A stretch of DNA of 64,000 nucleotides from Moringa oleifera (Eukaryota; Streptophyta; Magnoliopsida; Brassicales; Moringaceae), in the NCBI GenBank assembly GCA_021397835.1, contig JAJFZO010000896.1:2148501-2212500 (forward strand). The letters run 5' to 3'. Positions 59,126 to 64,000 of this stretch are shown here, piece by piece. The position numbers were made by a program, and so were the translations under genes. Numbering within the stretch: position 1 is the stretch's first letter; every line of letters begins with the position of its first letter. The notes beneath the pieces are model-generated. The model was not told where the DNA came from and ran no database searches. It saw only the letters and a list, made by a program, of their open reading frames with translations.

Positions 59126-59730
59126 TGACTCCACTAGGGGCTATAGAGAGTCAAGCCAAACATTAAATAGTTTGTGTTATGGTTTACGAAAAATGGTGTT
59201 TCATTATGCATTCATGTTTGCATAATCATTTAAAGGGCATAATTGGAAGTTTGGTTAAATGATATGTGATGTTTGCCATTTCTAGATGATTATTTACTTT
59301 GCTTTAATGCTTGCTTTACATGTTGTAAGAATTTGCACACAACATTTATGCATGATATAACCTTTAGACTGAGCTTTACCATTAGGAGGGGTAAAGTAAT
59401 CCAAACATCTATGAAGCTATTTTACTTTCGAAGGGAGTAGTAAAATATCACACTCAAGTTAAAGCTAGGGCACACTATTATTTTCAAGGAATTTAGCTTC
59501 TACAACAATGAGGGTAGTGTTGTGGGATGTCTCTTTTGTCAGACAAGGAGCAATCTAGGAGTCTTTAGAAGATTGGTCTTCCTTGCATAGCTTAACATAT
59601 ATTCGGCCTAGCAAGCCAAACCTTAAGGTAGAACATGACTTGAAGCTTAAAAAAATCATGAATCTTGTCACAATGGGGCCTAGTGGCAAAGCCAAGCACA
59701 TCATCCCCTAAAGTGAGAAACGGATGGAAC

Positions 59731-61254
59731 TGTCTCTTTTCTTTTATTTAGTTTGGTTAAAAAATGATGAATCTTGAAATTCATTTTGCCTAACTTTTTA
59801 ATGAAAAAAAAAAGAGTCACCACTAATTTTTTTTATAGTATGATTAGTCATCAAAAATACTTTTCCTTTTACTTTAAATCCCTCTCTCTTGAAAAGGAAC
59901 CAAAGAAAAGCAAAAGCAAAATATTGGCACTGGTCAAACTTTATCGAGAAATTTGAGTCCACGAGTTAGTTATGTGTGAGGAACGATTAGCACCCTTACA
60001 ATGCTCAAAATTGGTACTTGCATGTTAAAATGAAAAGTATTTTCAGGTGGAAAAAAAGATTCAAACTCAATTCCTCTACAAAACAACACATAATTATAGG
60101 GTGAAAATAATTTTGAAAGAATGCATGAATGATGAAAACTTGGATTCAAAAATGATTTTGTTTAAGACCTTAAAGGTTAGCTTTACTAAGCCTTTGAGTC
60201 TTAAAAGAAATGCTAGAATTTTGTTTCTTGAAATCATCAGAGAACATTCAAAATGATGCATTTTAGGTGAGGTCCAAGGAAATGCTCTAACACCAACTCT
60301 TATTTCCTTGAGATAAAACAATTTTTTTTAGAATTTCATGTAAGGATTGATCCCCATACACACTTCATTTTGAAATTTATTTATGCAGAAAGAATGGGTA
60401 GATAGTATTGGAATGATAAAGAAAAGACAGCATTGTAGCAAGAAGATGTCAAGAAAATAGGATAATATGAAAGAAAGCATAGAGATTATCAAGAGAGAAT
60501 AAAAAAAAATCAAGATTTCTTACATGATTGCGTTGGCTACAAGAAAAAGGCTGAGTTTACTTGTTGACATAATGCAACGACCTTTTTGTAGTCTTTTCAA
60601 CAAAAAAAAAAAAAAACTTTCACATGCTCTTAAATTATACTCTCAAACTCACTAAAGAAAATGAAAGTGTTTTGCTTTCAATGAAAGCAAGTTATTCTAG
60701 TAGAAAAAATTATTGCTAAAGAAAACTCTTTCTTTCAGCAAGGCCTCTCTAACACGTGTAACTAGAAAAGCGAGTTCATAAACTAAAAACTAGGTCTGTT
60801 CTCTTTTAATCGAAGGGGTATTTATAGATATGGCCTCAATAGAAATGGCAGGCACATGCGATTGATATAAGACGTGCAAATACATGGGCTTTGTACCATG
60901 CACCTTTTCATTGAACTTGGCATGTTTTGGGCAGCCTTTAAAAATCTACATAATTTTTCTAGAAACGTGTGTACTATATTTTACTGTTCATTTAAATAAC
61001 TTAGGGTAGATTAGGATTTCTTAAGGTCAAGATCTTGATTTCACGGATGACCCGATAAGTGATCAGGGATTTGCCCAAGTCAAGGAAGATATAAGTCGAG
61101 TAGAATGTAGTGTCAAAAAAAACCATGTCTCTAGTGCCAAGTCAACTTTCCACTAAGTTATTCTGGAAAATCTCTTTTAACGCATTTATTATATAGGTGT
61201 CAGCTTATGATTTGCCCTATGACCTAAGGATGTAGAAAGGTCACACATTTTCTG
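59731..61254 (-). mobile_element. Decayed LTR of another Tat-type element
   Basis: Shares the order of landmarks with the Tat LTRs: gagtcaccactaattttttt, attagtcatcaaaaatac, gagtccacgagttagttatg and gattagcacccttacaatgc. There is a minus-sense TATA region (ggtatttatagatatggc, near 60820), and ctgtgttacccctt near 61254, like the LTR/polypurine junction at 46594-46610. Base identity is low, so it is a different family. No target duplication was seen, and its internal region does not follow on the right. Confidence 0.45.
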
Positions 61255-61559
61255 TGTTACCCCTTGGTTTTCATGATGAACGATTGTTTCATTCAAAAAG
61301 GATTCTAGAAAAATCTTTTTTTCTTTTCACTCTTCTTTTTGCGAAGCCTCTAAACCCTTTTTCAACAAACCAAAGCTCTTTTATTTTCATTTATGAAGTT
61401 CATCATTTTAGGTGAGTCTTTTACTCATTTTCTTTTCATTTTCTGTTCTTTGAGAAAAAGGCTAAAAATCTAGGGCATTCTATTTATACCTCTGATGTTT
61501 CCCATCCCCAGATTCGTAAAGCTCAAACCCCCTTCTCTTTCTGACCAGCCATGAACCCA

Positions 61560-63710
61560 CCATGAAGGATGGATTATGGTCTTTGAAGACAGCCTCAAGG
61601 GAGGCCAAGACCTACCCATCCATCCCTTTTTCCAAAATGTTTGTCGTCAGTTTAAGGTATCTCCTTCCCAGCTCACACTTAATTCTTGGTTCTATATGGT
61701 CGCCTTCATATCTAAACTTTTGTCCATGAAGTGTATAAATCTTTTTATTACTTGTTTGCCAAATTTTTTGAGTTAAAGGCCAAAAGAGATGACAAAATTT
61801 TCGAGTCTAAATTTTATTACTTCGATAGTATCACCCCAAAACACTTCTTAAAAGGCCTACCTTCAAATAATACGGGTTGAATTAAAAAATACTTCTAAAC
61901 CTCTTAGCCTAAAATACATCCTTATCTGGACACCTAGAGAGATCCCTCTAAAAAAATCCACCAAAAAAGGTTAACCCTAACCTAATGTCGGTCTTTCAAT
62001 CTCTTTGCGACCAAATGGGTGTAAATAGTTTTAGGGACCATAATAACGATAGTAGGATAGTTGTAGTTAAAGTCACCAAACCCTGGTACAAAGATTTTAG
62101 ATTTGATAGAAATTCTTGATTTGCCAAGGACACATTAAGTTTGGGTCCTTAAGAGGAGCTTTCTTCCCATCTCCCAAATCCAATCCCTGATCCTAAGCAG
62201 CCAAGCTAAGTACTTAACCCTAAGTAGGGTTACATCCTTATAATGTGCTAACACTAACCTTCAAACCAATCACTAACCTTGAAGTGGATATAAACCCCAT
62301 TGTGGAGCTTGAACTTCAACCTTTCAATCCTTCATCTCCTAGTGTGGTCTCTCGAGCTGATACCACACCAAGTCTTAACACTACTTCTATTTTAGCTTCT
62401 ATAGTTTATCTCTACTTTTTGTTAATCCTTCAATGTTTGTCTTTTGCAGATCTTGAAGAAGAAATGGCTCCTCAATCAACTTTAGATTTCATTACCGAAG
62501 ATCAATTATGGGAAGCCATGGACATGGCCTTGAGGAGACATGTCTTCAGAGGACGTTCCACTCTTGGTGCTGTTGCTAGATCTTAACAGTGGGTCAGTCC
62601 TCGTGGGCCACCTTAAAAAGGAAGGAGGCTAGAGCTGGCCGAAACAATGGTAACTTTGCTATGAAGAAGCCAAAAATGGTGGTTACTACTTCTTCAGTCA
62701 TCGAGGGAAAATGGCATAGAAAGGGAGCTATCCTAAGGATTGGGTGCCATGGATGCACTTTTTATGCCCTTGGAATGCTACAACCTCTCCCTTTGGAGGA
62801 AAAATTTTTGCTCGACTAAGACATGCCTACTGAAGGATCCCTAAATCATCCTACCCTGGTTCAAGAGTAGTTATACAATTATATCCTCCTTAAGACCTGA
62901 AAAAGCTGAATGAGGAAAATAATAGCACTTTCTTAGGCAACACGACGATGTGTTTTAGGAAGGTAAGTACCGATCTACTTAATTGTGTTTCTATGAAAAA
63001 TGTTGTAGTGGATTTCTGATGAATGCTTTCTTTTTTTCTTTTTTTTTCTTTTTTTTTTCTAATTTTCCTAAAGGATGGTTGTTCTTGTAAACAAGTACAA
63101 CCATACCAACATTAATCTTCATTACTTCATGAAAGAGGCCAATGTTGCTAATGACTCTGCGATTGATGTTATTAATAAAGTACACATCTACACAACTAAA
63201 GTAGATAGATTAAAAAATTTGCTAATGAAGGCTAAGGCTAACTTAGAGAATATGAAGATCAAAATAGCCTAAGTTTAGGCTAACATGTAGGTAAGGATAA
63301 ATCACGCTAAAAACAAGCTTATCTTCCAATATCTGGACAAGCTGCGGACAACTCAAGAAGAAACCCGATCTCGAGCCACAAATGAATTTTAGGTGATAAA
63401 AGCTTAACAAGCTAAGATTAAGAAGTAGACCTTTTACTTTCATTGGCCTATTAGAAGGTGTACGATCGGAGAGATCCAAGGAAAGTATCCCGACCTTGAC
63501 CTCTTTTAGGTATAGGTTAGTTCCTAACACAAAAGCTTCCTCAATTCATTCTAAGGATCTAAATTTCATTTTGACTAATGAAGAGGTGGTAGATAAACCA
63601 GCTGAATAGAGGTTATCTGAGCCAATGTTGGAGGCTTCTACTCTCGAGACTACGTTAATGGCTGATCTGGCTGAAGTTAAAGCTCGACTTGAGGCTTAAA
63701 GTTGTAATTT
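61560..63710 (+). pseudogene. Gypsy-type ORF (PF04195-like with coiled coil), decayed
   Basis: An open segment near 61576 reads FEDSLKGGQDLPIHPFFQNV, then FKVSPSQLTLNSW. This matches the 'putative gypsy type transposon' domain (PF04195, L-x-PLHPFF and LxPNSW). After a stop-filled stretch, a 113-codon open segment (62245-62583) is acidic, ending ITEDQLWEAMDMALRRHVFRG. A coiled-coil-like part (63080-63400) has KVDRLKNLLMKAKANLENMK and EETRSRATNEF, then GEIQGKYPDLDLF (near 63460), the usual end of such proteins. Function is unknown; such ORFs accompany some Tat/Ogre-type elements. More than ten stops break it. Confidence 0.65.
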
Positions 63711-64000
63711 TTTCCTTTTTACTTTTCTACCGAATGTACAAACTCTTTCATTTTTCAAGTAATGAAATTTCCTTCTTTAAATGGTCTTCATTGATACTTA
63801 GAATAGCTACAATGACCATAACTTGTTAACTTTCTAATCATAACCTTGATAATGAGTGCCCTAAATTAATTTTGATGGGAAAGGCTCAATGAAGTGATAT
63901 AATACTTGCCTTAGGATTCGTTTAGAACTATCCAAGGCTTTGATCCTAATGATCAAAGGGAGTTCAAGGTGTCATTTAGACCAGAAATCCCAATGTGAAT
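63711..64000. other. No feature recognised
   Basis: Mixed sequence with no open frame or repeat of note. Probably the continuation of the retroelement to its left, beyond the window. Confidence 0.4.

Overview
The window looks like a repeat-rich intergenic block of a flowering-plant nuclear genome, most likely a eudicot. It is very AT-rich, and by eye about 95% of it is transposable elements and their debris. There is one intact host gene. The element families are plant-type: CACTA (En/Spm) with TNP2/DUF4218/DUF4216 and Transposase_24 coding remains, a Mutator-like element carrying a Ulp1-protease-like gene, and several Ty3/gypsy retrotransposons including a Tat-lineage one with two RNase H domains. 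A 1.9-kb insert of higher GC content looks like organelle DNA. Species cannot be named from the sequence.

Layout. 1-3134: AT-rich, no gene seen. 3135-5430: possible 5' remnant of an old CACTA-like element (58-bp duplication, CT-rich leader, 145-bp tandem repeats). 5510-13214: a CACTA element on the + strand with 3-bp target duplications (GTT). Just inside its left terminus it carries mitochondrial-type DNA (about 5528-7425) that includes a plastid-type rpl2 fragment. 13877-22894: a 9.0-kb Mutator-like element with a perfect 9-bp target duplication (ATTATGATG). It holds a decayed MURA transposase on + and a decayed DUF1985/Ulp1-like gene on -, separated and interrupted by arrays of a CGTAAC-like motif. 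24336-25454: the only intact host gene, a single-exon conserved plant protein of unknown function. 26025-26450: probable solo LTR. About 26700-28549: 5' part of a + strand gypsy element, cut off in gag by the next element. 28550 to about 42990: a - strand gypsy element whose pol is split by a second CACTA (31696-40669, TSD ATT). 44220-58470: a complete but decayed 14.25-kb Tat-lineage gypsy element on the - strand, bounded by LTRs of 2382 and 2295 bp and a perfect 5-bp duplication (ATTAT). 58845-64000: fragments of related LTRs and a decayed gypsy-type ORF (PF04195-like).

None of the mobile-element genes is intact. All carry in-frame stops or frameshifts, so the elements could only move, if at all, with enzymes from elsewhere. 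The nesting gives relative ages: the 28550-42990 gypsy interrupts the + gypsy, and the second CACTA interrupts that gypsy. The most unusual features are the organelle DNA sitting inside a CACTA element and the CGTAAC-type motif arrays, which were seen only inside the Mutator-like element.

All family assignments come from reading translated motifs by eye. No database search or alignment was run.
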